Source: Anadara kagoshimensis (lineage: Eukaryota > Mollusca > Bivalvia > Arcoida > Arcidae). Taken from it: a stretch of DNA of 64,000 bases. A program made the translations under genes and the position numbers. Location: assembly GCA_021292105.1 (NCBI GenBank), contig CM037857.1, forward strand, positions 32,168,365 to 32,232,364. The letters run 5' to 3'. Of the stretch, positions 35,669-48,131 are shown piece by piece. Position 1 is the first letter of the stretch, and the number at the start of each line of letters is the position of its first letter. Below the pieces are notes generated by a model. The model ran no database searches and was not told where the DNA came from. It was given only the letters and a program-made list of their open reading frames with translations.

Positions 35669-36572
35669 GGAAATAATAAATTTTCATAATCGAAGGTTTT
35701 TCTGAGTTTTAACGAAGTAATTCTCATGTCTAATAACTGTTTTAAAGGACTTTTTGTGAATTTTTGGTTTGTCAGTAATGTATTGGCTAATACTAATAAT
35801 ATGGAGTTTCCCGACGAAGGACAGTTAGTATGTTAAACATATTTTAATATCAACGCCGAAATTATTGTTCTTGTTTTGTTTGGCTTCTTCTTTAAAATTA
35901 AAATAAAATCGTGTGTAAAACAATTTGCTGTTATCAAATTCTTTGTCTCAGGTAAACCAGACAAGTCTGTTACAAGGTCAACACGTGCCGTGAATAAACA
36001 CCCGCCGGGTATAACAGACGACCTCAATATACTGTGACAGATGTAAAGCCTGATCAATCAGTACTAATTAATACTCCTAATTAACGAATTAATTACATCT
36101 TCGGTTAATCGGATTATTAATATATCCCGTAAAAGTGTTAGGAACTTTATGCATAGTATATATTTGTTTTGGTATTTGATCCTTATTATGGAGAAAATAT
36201 TTCCAATCATGACATACCTACATATCTGTATTAATTAATAAATAAATTATAAATCAAAAGTTGTGTAGTCGACATGCATTACTGTACATGTTATAAATAG
36301 GGGAGTATTTGCCCGTTTTATTTTCGTACATTAGTGTGAATATATTTTATGGAGGGACTCAATAAATGATGATGGTTGTCATTAGAAATGTACGAGATGA
36401 TTGTTTCATCTTTGTAATAAATATCTTATAAACCGTCACTCATAGAATCCAGTATCGGGTAAGTGTGTTAAATTCTCTAAGAAAATTATTCTATTACATT
36501 GAAATGTGGGAACACGAATTCGTCTGCATATTTACAGTATTGTTCGGAAAATGCCGTCATCTAACGGTGGAG

Positions 36573-36615
<43 letters not shown>

Positions 36616-37663
36616 GTACCAGATTAGAGGATCGAAAATGTCGACTTTACACCATAAAAAGATGGAGGGGCATTATTAAATATTAAATACATAACTAATC
36701 CTAAAAAATTTGCGGTCTGTGAAAAAATCGTCTCGAGGGGACCTATGTCTTTTGTGAGTACAATTGTTTTCTGTCAAACTCTAGAAATATTGCGATGAAT
36801 ATTCACACAATAAATACAACAATCCCGATAACAGAAAATGGCGGGAAATGGCACGTGGCGACGGAATCTTTTCATATCTTCTCATATCCTCAGTGTAATT
36901 TAGGAAATCAACTTTTGATAAAACTTTTTTGAAAAATTCTAACTTTGGTTCATGAGTTTAAATTATGAAGTATTAGTAGGTAAATAGATTTCACGGAGAA
37001 ATAAACGAAATGACTGTATACTTTCGTCCTTAATACTTTTGATATTACAATGCAGCAAGCCGCTAAATATTACCCGGACAACTTGTTCATTAGTCAATTA
37101 CTTTTCCACCGTGTTCACTTGTTCACGATTAATACGAATTAAGAGTTTTTAACTGGCACAGAAAATTTAGTGTTATACCTGAAACGATGTTTCTTTGGAA
37201 ATACAAAGTTTTATTTACAATTGTAGTTTAGAAATATTCTGAATTGAATGAAGCCTCGATCATTTCGGATCTCCGATACATGTATTAAGCGGGAACATCA
37301 TGGTAAGTTCCAAATTGTAAAACACACTGAAACTGTATCTTAAAAGATTATGGATCAACGTATTTTGAACGATCAAGATGTAAAAATCACTAAATTTTGA
37401 CAGCTATCGGTTACCGATACAAGATTTTGATGAAAGAATGCTGCGCGACTGTAGAATAACTTTGCATCATATCAGTGAATGGTCATCTGCTAGATGGTCT
37501 GTGTATTTCTGATAAATGAATTTGTAATTAGTGGCCTCATTTACTGCGATAGTCATTGACCGTAGACTTCCGTACAAAATAAAATGAAAATGGGACCGAC
37601 CATATAAATAGCATATTATAAGTAATATTACAAAATTTCAACCTTCTAGCATGTATAGAATAC
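35669..37663. other. Interior of M2, right part
   Basis: AT-rich, with a TC microsatellite (36575-36613). Short open frames are present but none is recognised. A splice-like arrangement (35815-36015) is noted under findings. Confidence 0.4.
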
Positions 37664-38214
37664 TCCTGGGCGCGAGAAACGTCCCTGGGCTTTCCCTGGG
37701 CTTATTTTGTTCCCTGGGCTTATTTTCTAGGTACCCAAATTTTGACGCCCTTTTACAAGTATAATGATGAAATTGATAATTGATTGGTTACCCGTGGACA
37801 TTTCCTGTTTAAGCTCTTGTTTTTGTTGTTTTTTGTTTTTTCTTCTTTTTTTTAAGCATGATACAAAATTTCACGCAATATATTGCGGGGGCCTGGCCCC
37901 CTTCTCTGACATTGGGGGGGGGCGGCCCCCGCTGGCCCCCCCCCCCTGCTCCTACGCCTATGCGGAAGTGAGGCCGAGTAACGGCTCCGATGTCCGGGTT
38001 GTCGTAGCGGCCACGTGGTGAACCTAACCAGCATAGTCCTAACCTTTATAAGTGATAGAAGCCCCTCTTGAAACATACCACGTTGGGGCCTAAGCAATGG
38101 GTGTCGCCGGAAAGTCTGTTCCGTACGTAGATGGCAGTATAATATAGACCTTGGACAGAAACTGATTATTCAATGTTTGTGTTTATGTGTCGTGTTGTAG
38201 CATTTTTCATTATG

Positions 38215-38470
38215 CCAGGCTGACCAATTCAACGGATTTTTACGGATTTGTACCATTAAAACGGATAGAATGAAAAGGTAAATTAGACGGATTTTCCATT
38301 TTGACGATCTTTTTAAATAAAAGTACTAAAAATTCGGAGTTTTTGCCGTATGGAAACTGTACCTAATTCAAACACTTAACGAGAAAAAAAGTACCCGAAT
38401 GGCAACATGCGCACTAAACATCTAAAAGGCATTGATCTGGACAAATAATTAAAGTTGATTGGTCAGCCTG
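38215..38470 (-). mobile_element. MITE 'GGCTGACC', copy 2
   Basis: Inverted ends CCAGGCTGACCAATTCAAC and GTTGATTGGTCAGCCTG, flanked by TTATG on both sides (38210-38214, 38471-38475). The interior has many A/T runs and no frame. Confidence 0.8.
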
Positions 38471-39430
38471 TTATGTGTAGCTAATTCCTAATTATTGGTG
38501 TTGTTAGGTAGTTGGTTGATGGAATATCTCATCATGTTGTTGATTACTTTGTATAACATAGTCAGTTGTACGTATCTTTGTTCTTCTGGACTTTAAAGGT
38601 TCCCAATTTTGACTTTTTAGTACACCCGTTACGTTAACGTTGCTGGTATTGCGGTATATTCTAGCGATATATTCGCTGGACCATCTCAAGCTTTTGAACT
38701 AACTGTGAGTGGCGAGGATTCCCAACCGACAAGCAGTATTGGTTGGGTTTTACCTTTGCACCTTTACTTGAGATCTCCAGATATATTTTTATAAAATTCA
38801 ACCATGTTGAGTTTAAAATTCTGTCTGTATGATGGTTCTACTGAAAATCTTCACACAGATCGACTTCCGCAGTAAGTACTTGGTGGTCTCAGCTGCCTCT
38901 AATGCATTGCAATGTGATTTCAGGTGGGATTCGAATATAATGGCTTTTTATCTAGATCTATAGTTACACATAGGATGTTACATCTGTCAGGATGGAATGA
39001 CATTCTCAGCATTTCTTTCTACTCAGTAGTATTTGACTAGTCCTACGATATCTTTCTGCAGCTGTTGTAGTGATGCATCGCCTTGGTCCTTGATCAGCAT
39101 CATCAGCAGACAGTCTCGTCTTGTTACACACTCTCGGGTAAATCATTAATGAAAGTGGGGAATAATAGAGGCCCGGGTACTGTCCTTTGAGGTACACCGC
39201 TGACTACACATGTCCTGCACCACCACTATGACTATTGAAAAAGATGAATAAAGGAAAATTTTTAATCATCTTTTTTCATCAGTGTTTTGTTCTCCGGATA
39301 CCATAAAAATCCAACTTTTGATAGCAGTCGTTGATGTCGGACCTTATCTATTGAAAGGTTTTGAGAAATCTTGTTTCTTGTCTGGTGACTTCTCGATATA
39401 AATGAAATATTCTTGACTGGGACGTAAAAC

Positions 39431-39476
<46 letters not shown>

Positions 39477-39914
39477 TTTTGTTAACAATAATATTCGGTA
39501 TTTACTAGCCTTAAAGTGGTCTCTTTTTTTCTTTCTTTTTTAAATTAAAAATAATCCTGTCACGTTTACATACTTCCAATCCTCTGATATATCTTCATTA
39601 TTGATGGTCTTCCGAAAAAAGGATTTATGTTAAATTTGTGCGATATCATTTGCTAGATATTTCAGTATTCTTGATGTCTATATGCCTTATTTAGATTAAC
39701 ATTGTGAAGTAATTTCCTGACACTTTCTTTCACGATAGTGATGTCCGGCGGCATAGATGGGTATGCTGTACCTGATCGATGGTTTTGGTATTGGCGATAT
39801 AATATCTTCTTGCACTTGTGTGAAAACAGATCCATATTGTCAGCTTTATCTTTTTGATTATCTACATTTTGTATATCAATTGACCTTTCGAGGTGCTACA
39901 CCACTAGTACTGTC
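38471..39914. other. Intergenic region upstream of second H1 copy
   Basis: Mostly unrecognised. A SINE-like tail (39395-39430, ATATTCTTGACTGGGACGTA) runs into an ATCA microsatellite (39430-39476), the expected 3' structure of a plus-strand SINE. Confidence 0.5.
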
Positions 39915-40676
39915 CATAGGCGTAGGAGGGTTTTTAATATTGGGGGGGGGGGGCAAACCGAAGCTATGTCTTATGTCGTGCCGCAGGTACGACCTCGTGC
40001 CTATGGCAGAGGCGGGGAGAGTATGAGAGGGGTGCTAAACCCCTCGCATAGGTGGGGGTCCGGGTCCTCCCCCGGAAAATTTTCAAAACTAAGTCCTGTC
40101 TAGACGCATTTTCAATGTATTGTGCATCGTTTTGATAGGTTTAAAATGCTGCGATGTCAAGGCAAGATTATAAAAAATAACCGTATGACACAAGTTCCAT
40201 AATCACCCCTCCTCGGAGATGGATATCAGAGGCTGATCCAGTATTTTAGAAAGGGGGCGTATAATGTGAGATTTGAAGGCTCGAACCTTCTAGGGGGGTT
40301 CGGGGGCATGCTCCCCCGGAAAATTTTGAAAAAGTGGCGCAAAAATCCTGCATTCTGGTGCAATCTGAGCTGAACAATATGTATTATTAGCGACATAAAG
40401 GGGGGGGGGTGCGTATTCCCCCTACGCCCCCCGCTGAATCCGCCACTGGATATGGGGTACCCCGGAAAATTTTGAAGCCCTTTTACAAGTATAATGATGA
40501 AATTGATAATTGATTGGTTACCAGATGGGCATTTCCTGTTAAAGCTCTTGTTTTTTTTTTTCTTTTTTTTAGCATGATACAAAATTTCACACAATATATT
40601 GCGGGGGCCTGGCCCCCCTTCTCTGACATTGGGGGGGGGGCCGCTGCCCCCCCCCCCCCCTGCTCCTACGCCTATG
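39915..40676. mobile_element. hAT-like element H1, copy 2, intact, 762 bp
   Basis: CATAGGCGTAGGAG...CTCCTACGCCTATG with a 5-bp duplication CTGTC (39910-39914, 40677-40681). G/C homopolymers flank both ends inside. It contains the nested MITE 40227-40448. It ends 267 bp upstream of the TRIM start codon. Confidence 0.88.
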
Positions 40677-40943
40677 CTGTCTGTCTCCATGCGTGGTGCC
40701 GGTCTTGACAAAATTCCAGCCAAAACGTGTCTACTTTGGAACCCGAGAGTTTACCTCACTGTCTGTTTCAACTTCGATGAACTTATCTCTGCGCTTTTAC
40801 TTTTGTCTCCTAATATTTTCGACAGATTCCATTTTCTATCTCATTGTATACCCGGCTGACCAGACGGATATCACTCAAAGTCCGTTTTCCACCTTGTACT
40901 TTACATAGCATGACAATCTTCCGCACAAAGCGAAAGTAGAAAA

Positions 40944-42955
40944 ATGGCATCGGGAGGTGTGGAAAATGAGCCACTGGACACAGATATTTGTAACTGTACA
41001 ATTTGTTTAGAGATATTTAAGGTGCCAAAAATTCTGCCTTGTTTACACACATTTTGTCAGACTTGCCTAAATTCGTACATTTTGTCTACAAATGGTGAAA
41101 AAGCCAACCCGTTCATTTCTTATGCCCTGTGTGTAGAACAAAAGTGATAGTACCGGATCCCAAAACTCCTGTCAGTGAATGGGCGAAGTTGATGCCATTG
41201 AATAACACCATCGCCTGTTTGATTGACGGCCTCTCCACTGACCAAGCGGAGAATGAAAAGAAATGCGATCCATGCGAAAGACACGGGGAGTCCACACAAG
41301 GTCAGTTTTGGTGTTTTGAATGTCAGGAAAACTTGGGTGAATTATGTCAAAAGTATCATACACGTGTAAAATTAGCTGCCGGGCATAAAATCATACCCGT
41401 GAATGAGCTCAAAAAAGAAGATTTAGGGATAAGATTGGCTGATGTTGAAGAACCTTGTTTTGAACATAAAGGCGAGTTCCTCAAGGTTTACTGTGTTGAC
41501 CATCAGGCAATGTGCTGTGTACTATGCCTGTCCATAGACCACAGAAAATGTGAAAATATAAAAACTTTTGATCAAATGGCAGAAAATTGGAGAAAATCTG
41601 ATGAGGCACAGACTTTAGCTGAAACAATGAAAACATTTGGTCAGAAGATGGGTCAACTGATTGCCAAAAAGGAGGAAAATATTGAAGGCATAGAACAACA
41701 AAAGGAAGATATCTTGGAAGATGTAGCCAAAACCATTGAACAAGCAAAAGAGAAACTAGATAGGTGTCATGAAGATTTCAAGATTCATATGTCTCAAACA
41801 CACAAAGAACAAGACACAAAATTGGTAGATATGAAAGACACATTTGAAATAATTCAGAAATCTGTTGAAAATTGTGAAAAGTTGTTTCAAACAGTATTGA
41901 AATTTGGTTCCCCAAAGCAAATGTTTATGACTTATGAAAAGATAAAAGCACACCTTCATGTGCAGATGGGAGAGCTACATGAGCTTATGCAGAAAGATGT
42001 GGATATAGCATACAACATCAACATAGATAAACACCTTACAGCAATTAATGACGCCATGCAATCAATAGCAGAACTTCAGTTAAAGAAAACAGAAGGTAAC
42101 AAATCTACCCTGTCTGCCGGTGGTCTCCTTTGGATTGGAAACAAGGATGCTCTACTACAGCATCAGTTGAAGAAGGCAGACATTGATGATTTAGAAGCAG
42201 TAAAATTATGGGATAGTGAAGAAGAGGGTTGGTATAAAGATGCAATTTTCCTTGAAAATGATGCATTATTGTGTGTTGACCTTAAAAATCTGGTTTTGCA
42301 GGTATATGATAATGTAGGACAACTATTGTTCGCTCATTCTTTAGATTATCAGCCATGGGGCTTAGCCCAAAGTTCATATGGCAAGATTTTCGTTTCCGAC
42401 TGGACATCACCGGGCATTAGGATTTACACATTGGGACAACAAACTCTTCAACAAACGAATTTCATATCGACCAAAGAGAAACCTTATGCACTTGGCATTT
42501 TGCAAGACAACATTGTGGTGACACAACAAAGATCAGTAGCATCATTTAACCAGAATGGCGTGCAAAGAAATGAAATTGGTAGATGTCATGAAAACAGTTT
42601 TGTTGCGGTGTCCAAGACCGACAAAAGCAGTTTTTATTGTTGTGATGGGGATTGTGTTGTGAATTATACGCTTGACGGAAACGAGATAATGCGACATAAG
42701 CTTCCGAATATTAAAGCTGCGAGGGGAGTAGCAGTTGACAGCGCTGGAAACATTTATGTCTGTGGGCTTGTTTCCCGAAATGTTTTAATCCTTTCAAAAG
42801 ATGGCATGTCAAGTCGGATATTTTTGTCTAAAGAGGATGACATTTTTCAACCCTATTCCATAGGATTTAACAACACGGGAACCAAATTCTTTTTAACCAG
42901 TAATAACATTCGTGCTTTCGCCGTGTTTAGACTTGGTTTGAAAATTAGACATTGA
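40944..42955 (+). CDS. TRIM-family protein (RING, B-boxes, coiled coil, NHL-like), RING frameshifted
   Basis: Probable E3 ubiquitin ligase or innate-immune/RNA-regulatory adaptor of the large mollusc TRIM expansion. Single exon, good start context (AAAATGG). The first frame (40944-41122) encodes the RING half CTIC...LPCLHTFCQTC; the last RING pair CPVC is in another frame starting at 41123, which then stays open for 610 codons to 42955. One missing base near 41121-41123 explains this; the repaired product is about 670 residues. Downstream come a B-box 1-like CDPCERHGE...CFEC, a B-box 2 (CFEH...YCVDHQAMCCVLC...DHRKC), a long charged coiled coil (about residues 225-390) and a propeller with an NHL-like repeat (ARGVAVDSAGNIYVCG). 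If the shift is real, initiation downstream would give a RING-less protein. Orthology to a named TRIM is not claimed. Confidence 0.93.
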
Positions 42956-43092
42956 TGGATAGTTGGAAATCAAATAGACAGTTTGCTCCATATGGACCTG
43001 CATATTTATTTTGTATATCTGTCATTTTCTGAACACATGTATATGTTGATAAAAACAGGAGAAACGTTGACTTACAGCAGATTAATTAATTA

Positions 43093-43278
43093 CAGTCCAA
43101 CCTGCCTTAAAGGCCAACCTCTATATAAGGGCCACCTGTTTATAAAGACCATTAGAATTGTATCCCAATTCTTCTTTATTTATATTATTTGAACCTGTAC
43201 ATGTATATAAAGACCACCTGCCCATAAAGGCCACTTTTGCTGGTTCCCTTGGGTGGCCTTTATAGACAGTTTTGACTG
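43093..43278. mobile_element. Tc1/mariner-type MITE, 186 bp
   Basis: CAGTCCAACCTGCCTTAAAG at the left is loosely inverted at the right (ACAGTTTTGACTG); TA flanks both sides. A decayed copy lies at 50313-50489. Confidence 0.75.
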
Positions 43279-43577
43279 TATTAGTGCCCTACTATATGAT
43301 AGAATGAAAGTTACGTGTACTAGTTTTTAAGGGGCAGTGAGATAGATTCCCATAAACAGTTCGTTTGCCGAAAGTCGGTGGTTTTTAATTCCGGAAACTT
43401 AGGTTTTCCTCTATCATCACTTCGGTATAAGTGAAAGCATCTTGATAGGGCTTAAAACATCATGCTTCAACTCTACTACGTATAAACCGAAGCAACGATC
43501 GTCGCAATGAAAAATCGAGCATAATATTTCTTAATACCTGCTGGCATAATCATACATTCATAATGATCCGGTGTAGA

Positions 43578-43947
43578 TTGTTGTTGAATGTTGCTTAACG
43601 TCGCATCAGCAATTTTTCAGCTATTCAAGACGAGAACTACATTTTGTACTTCATCAATTTCTATGGATAACTCAATGATGAACAAGTTTTTGCATGTGAA
43701 GTGCGAGTGTTTTTTATGGTTTGCCTTGTACCAGCGCGCTCTCAGGGCGACTCACGGAGTCATTACGTCGCACACAAGCGTACCAACCCCCCAGTCACAT
43801 TATTCTGACACCGAGTGAACCAGTAAAGGCCAACGGCAAGGACAATTCACTTCCCTACATGTGGAATGAGCGGGGCCGAACTCGTATCGGTGAGAAACCC
43901 TGAATTTGTATATTGATGTCTTATCCATAAGGCCACCGCAGCTTCTA
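43578..43947 (-). mobile_element. SINE S2, second copy
   Basis: Matches 19575-19966 (TTGCTTAACGTCGCATCAGC, CCATAAGGCCACCGCAGC). It lies downstream of the TRIM gene in opposite orientation; AATAAA at 43971-43976 follows it. Confidence 0.8.
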
Positions 43948-43978
43948 TGATCCGGTGTAGAAATATAGTAAATAAAGA

Positions 43979-45482
43979 CATCCAGTGAATAAAAAAAATT
44001 AAAGAAGAACTTGGTTTGAAAAAAAATTCATTCCTTTCACCAAAGACAACGTGTGTATATCATTCTTAAACCAATGAAACCAGAGTTCATTACTCCAACA
44101 CAAAAGTTGAAAGCAAAAAAATCAACAAAAGAAACGTTTTATATTCTGTGCTCTATTTTCATATAAATAAATGACGTAAATAAAAAAAAGATGAAAGAAA
44201 CACAGCTGTTTTGGTCACGTTTAAATTCCCGAAACCAAATGCAAAAATAGAACAGGAAACCGGATATACCAAAGAAAATGTGAATTTACATTTCACATTT
44301 GTCATCATTAGAACTATATACATTATGCAACGAATGATATATCTATAAAAATCGAAAGATGAATATATAAAGAACACGTCTGTTGAAAGTTTAGTACTTT
44401 TATCAAACTAACAAAGTACACGCAGCACTGATCTCGGTCCCTGGTTAACTATATTTCGGCAGCTGTTATCATCCATCTCGGAGCAGCTTTTCGACCACTT
44501 GCTTTCCATAGCTTGGCCATTGGGCAGTCAAACTTTTCGATAATTGAAATAATGTTAAACATCCGACAGGTCTGTACTGTATATATGACCGACATGGTTT
44601 AAGTAAAACACGGAAAATCCAAATACTCCATCATTCAAAACAACAATAGGCATAGTTAATGAATCGCATTTTTTTTTCGTAAACGTGTAACTTTAATAAT
44701 TATTAACTTGAACTTGTTTATATTGTGAAAAAATGTTTAAAAGTTACAACAAAAGAAAGAAGTTTAAAACTGAAACTCATGTACAGTCCAGACCTGCCGA
44801 AAGTTTAACACTAAGCTGGCGAATATCAGTAACGAATCCGGGCAGCTCCACTCAACCTTCATTAACTACATGTATATATATATATAATCTCGATAGATGC
44901 GAGATATCTCTACGGCGCAACTTTTCGGTCGCAAGCAATCCATATCTCGATCACTTGGCACCCAAGCTTCGACTTCGTTTCGTTAGTTCAGTACAATATT
45001 TCCGTCAGGTGTGTATATTGTACTTGACAGAATAATATTAAATCGAAACCGAATCGACATGATGATTTTTTCTCGAAAAGATGTGATTTCTTTTAGTTAC
45101 AATAAATCTGTGACTTTTTATCTAAAAACGATAAAGCAAAACAAAAATTTTACTTACTTTTAAATAACTTATTGTAAAAAAGAAAAGTATGTTTATGATA
45201 TGGTCTTAAACAGGTGCATGAACCACGCTCCAATGTCTAAAGCACCTACTTACGGACCACAGAGCGCTTAGGTTCGGACAGATTCTAACGTGAAGACGTT
45301 TGTCAGTTTGCTTGCCGAAACTTAAATGGTGTTTTCGCGGTCAGTGGGTTTCTCCACCTTCACAGGACTGTCCACCCCGGTTATATAAGTGCAAACATGT
45401 TGACTTGGGCGTTAAATACCATTATCCAACTCCACTTCACACAGATCAATCGGCTAAACAAGAGATGACAAGGTTTACAGGA
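43979..45482. other. Intergenic region with relics of the 'CGAAAGTTTAACAC' element
   Basis: Two decayed copies (about 44420-44600 and 44780-45020) of the small element described at 45752-47275. No gene seen. Confidence 0.45.
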
Positions 45483-45705
45483 TAATGACATAATAGTGTT
45501 ACTCCCCAGTCAATATTTTTTCACTTATATCGAGACGGCCAGTTTCGTGATGGTGAAAGAAATCGGTGTCCACGGAGAAAACAGCCGATCTTAATAATCC
45601 TCTGCAAGCGAGATGATAAACTTCCGCAAACTAGGATTTGTTCGTGTGGGGTTCGAACTCTAGCTAAAGGTGATCATAGGCGCTGTGATCCGTCAGTGCG
45701 CTTGA
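45483..45705 (-). mobile_element. tRNA-derived SINE, family S3
   Basis: Carries the S1 tail (CCCCAGTCAATATTTTTTCA, ACTTATATCGAGACGG) but a different tRNA-like head, with B-box-like GGGGTTCGAACTC at 45649-45661. Confidence 0.65.
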
Positions 45706-45751
45706 CAAGTAGGTTTACAGGCACTGATTATTCTGATCATTTGTTATTAAT

Positions 45752-47275
45752 TTGCTTTATTAATTCTATGTGTGTGGTAAAACATATCCACACAGCTACA
45801 AGTTTCAAATTAATTTCTTAAGGTTGTCAACTTCAATGATGGTCATTCATTGTTAAAATGTATTGGTTCAGAATATGAGGAAATAAAAAACGCAGTTTCA
45901 TCATCAGTGTGTTTTGAGCTGTATCATTGATTGACGTCATATCATTGTCAATTTGGTCGTCCTAAAGTGTTACATTTTTTTCTTTTATCTGTATGTAGTA
46001 CAGACCAGTCGAAAGTTTAACACCGAATGACAGTTTATCGCGAGTCTTTGATAGCTATGTTCAGCTGCTTTTATCTATCTCTCGGCAGCTCTTCGGTCGC
46101 TAGAGCTCTATCGATGTCTCTGCTACTCAGCAGTTGAGCTTAGGTTCCATTTTATGAGACCAGTGTTAAAATCTCGTCAGGCATGTATATATTGTAAAAA
46201 TACATTTGAATAACAAGAAGAAAACAACCATCAATCAACTGAAATATTATTCACATAAATTTTGTCACATGAAACTGAAACATTATAAATGTACATGTAT
46301 AAACACTAATGACTCAAAACATCATTGATGAACACTTTTGACCGAAATCTGTCGAAAGATTAACACTAAAGTATAAAATTAGTGCCGAATCAATAACTCA
46401 TCTCGGTCCCGGTGGTTAGAGCTCTACATGTATATCTTGGACACATTTTCGGCTGATGATATCTACCTCTCGGCAGCTTTTTAGCCATTGGTTATCCATA
46501 GCTCTGTTACTTGCCTTCAATTCATTTCCGTTAACGGCTTCTGCGGTAGCACAGTTGGTAGAATGCTCGCTGCGTAAGTGGGAGGTCGTGGGTTAAAACC
46601 CCACCGGGTCTGACCCAAAACTTGAAAGTGGGTAGTGACTGTTCTTAAGCCAATTAATTAATTATATATGTGTGGTAAAACATATCCACACAGCTACAGG
46701 TTTTAAACGAATTTCTCAAGGTTGTCAACTTCATGATGGTCATTCATTGTTAAAATGTATTGGTTCAGAATATGAGGAAATACAAAAACGCAGTTTCATC
46801 ATCAGTGTGATTTGAGCTGTATCATTGATTGACGTCATATTATTGTCAATTTGGTCGTCCTAAAGTTGTTATATTTTTTTCTATATGTAGTACAGACCAG
46901 TCGAAAGTTTAACACCGAATGGCAGTTTATCGCGAGTCCTTGATAGCTATGTTCAGCTGCCGTTATCTATCTCTCGGCAGCTCTTCGGTCGCTACAGCTC
47001 TATCGATGTCTCTGCTACTCAACAGTCGAACTTTGGCTCCTTTTCATTCTATCAGTTTTAACACTTTGACAGGCATGTAGTGTATATATATATTGTAATA
47101 ATACATTTGAATAACAAGAAGAAAACAGCCATCAATCAACTGAAACATTATTCGCATACATATATTTTGTCACATTAAACTGAAACATTATAAATTGCTC
47201 AAATATCATTGATGAAGTCCTGAACACTGTTGACTCAAAGATACAGTAGACTTGTCGAAAGTTTAACACTAAAGT
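45752..47275. repeat. ~900-bp tandem duplication
   Basis: 45752-46535 is repeated at 46659-47275 and, for its last part, 47620-47794. Marker strings: GTGGTAAAACATATCCACAC, GTCGAAAGTTTAACACCGAA, CTCTCGGCAGCTCTTCGGTC. Between copies sit S1 SINE pieces. Confidence 0.85.
46538..46650 (+). mobile_element. SINE S1 head, 3'-truncated
   Basis: CTGCGGTAGCACAGTTGGTA (A box), GTCGTGGGTTAAAACCCC (B box region), stopping at GTGACTGTTCTT. Plus orientation. Confidence 0.75.
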
Positions 47276-47278
47276 ATG

Positions 47279-47617
47279 GAGTTGAGTAATGGTGTTTAAC
47301 GTCCCAGTCAAGAATATTTCACTTATATCGAGACGTCGCCAGCTATAGGCGAAAGTGCAGAAATTTTGCCTGTGCGTTGCGCTTATGACATTATACAACA
47401 GGGTTCTTTAGCGTGCCAAGCTCACCGTGACACGAGACCTCGTTTATTTTAAGTTCCCATCCGAAAGAACCTTGACTTTCATTTCGTAATGTCGAGTGCT
47501 TGGCGAAAGAACAGTCACTACCCACTTTCAAGTCTTGGGTCAGACCCGGTGGGGGTTTTAACCCACGACCTCCTACTTACGGAGCGAGCACTCTACCAAC
47601 TGAGCTACCGCAGTGGA
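47279..47617 (-). mobile_element. SINE S1, full length
   Basis: Tail GTTTAACGTCCCAGTCAAGA through body to head CTGAGCTACCGCAGTGG; very close to 285-636. Confidence 0.88.
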
Positions 47618-47794
47618 ACTAAAGTATGGAACTAGTGCCGAATCAACAACTCATCTCGGCCCGGTAGTTACAGCTCTACATGTTGTATATCTTGTACACA
47701 TTTTTTGAAGATGATATCTATGTCTTGGCAGCTTTTTAGCCATTGCCTATCCATAGCTCTGTTACTTGCCTTCAATTCATTTTCGTTAACGACC

Positions 47795-48131
47795 ACTGCG
47801 GTAGCTCAGTTTGTATAGTGCTCGCTCCGTAAGTGGGAGGTCGTGGGTTAAAATCCTCACCGGGTCTGACCCAAAACGTAAAAATGGGTAGTGACTGTTT
47901 TTTTTGCCAAGCACTCGGCATTACGGAATGAAAGTCACGGTACTTTCGGACGGGGGGGGGATTAAAATAAACGAGGCCCGTGTCACGGTGGGCTTGGCAC
48001 GATAAAGAACCCTGCTGTATAATGCCATCAGCGCAACGTACAGGCGAAATTTCTGCATCTTCGCCTATTGTTGGTGACGTCTCGATATAAGTGAAATATT
48101 CTTGACTGGGACGTTAAACACCATTACTCAA
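47795..48131 (+). mobile_element. SINE S1, full length
   Basis: Head CCACTGCGGTAGCTCAG through tail TCGATATAAGTGAAATATTC and GACTGGGACGTTAAACACC, ending in ACTCAAC. Inverted relative to the copy 180 bp upstream. Confidence 0.88.

Larger units (their letters stand above)
33370..37736. mobile_element. MULE-like non-autonomous element M2, 4.37 kb
   Basis: Inverted repeats of about 70 bp (33370-33441 and 37664-37736) share CTAGAAAATAAGCCCAGGGA and ACAAAATAAGC; the termini read GGTCCC/GGGTACC. A 10-bp duplication AAATTTTGAC flanks it (33360-33369, 37737-37746), and the intact H1 copy at 40467-40480 shows the empty site. It contains the AAGAGGCCC repeat E. No transposase frame is visible. Confidence 0.9.
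32830..37962. mobile_element. hAT-like element H1, copy 1, interrupted
   Basis: Terminal inverted repeats CATAGGCGTAGGAG and CTCCTACGCCTATG with a 5-bp target duplication CGGAA on both sides. The element proper is 32830-33369 plus 37747-37962; it is broken by MULE-like M2. It matches copy 2 (39915-40676) along its length, including GTACGACCTCGTGCC and runs of G or C. Confidence 0.85.
32716..38035. repeat. Dispersed repeat R, split by transposon nest
   Basis: Left half 32716-32829 ends CCAGGGCGGAA and right half resumes CGGAAGTGAGGCC at 37963. Uninterrupted relatives at about 5059 and 25429 read straight through, so the intervening 5.1 kb is inserted DNA. Confidence 0.75.

Noticed and set aside
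46538-46610. Functional tRNA gene (also 285-636, 47795)
   Set aside because: A and B boxes are present but the cloverleaf does not close and the sequences continue into SINE bodies.
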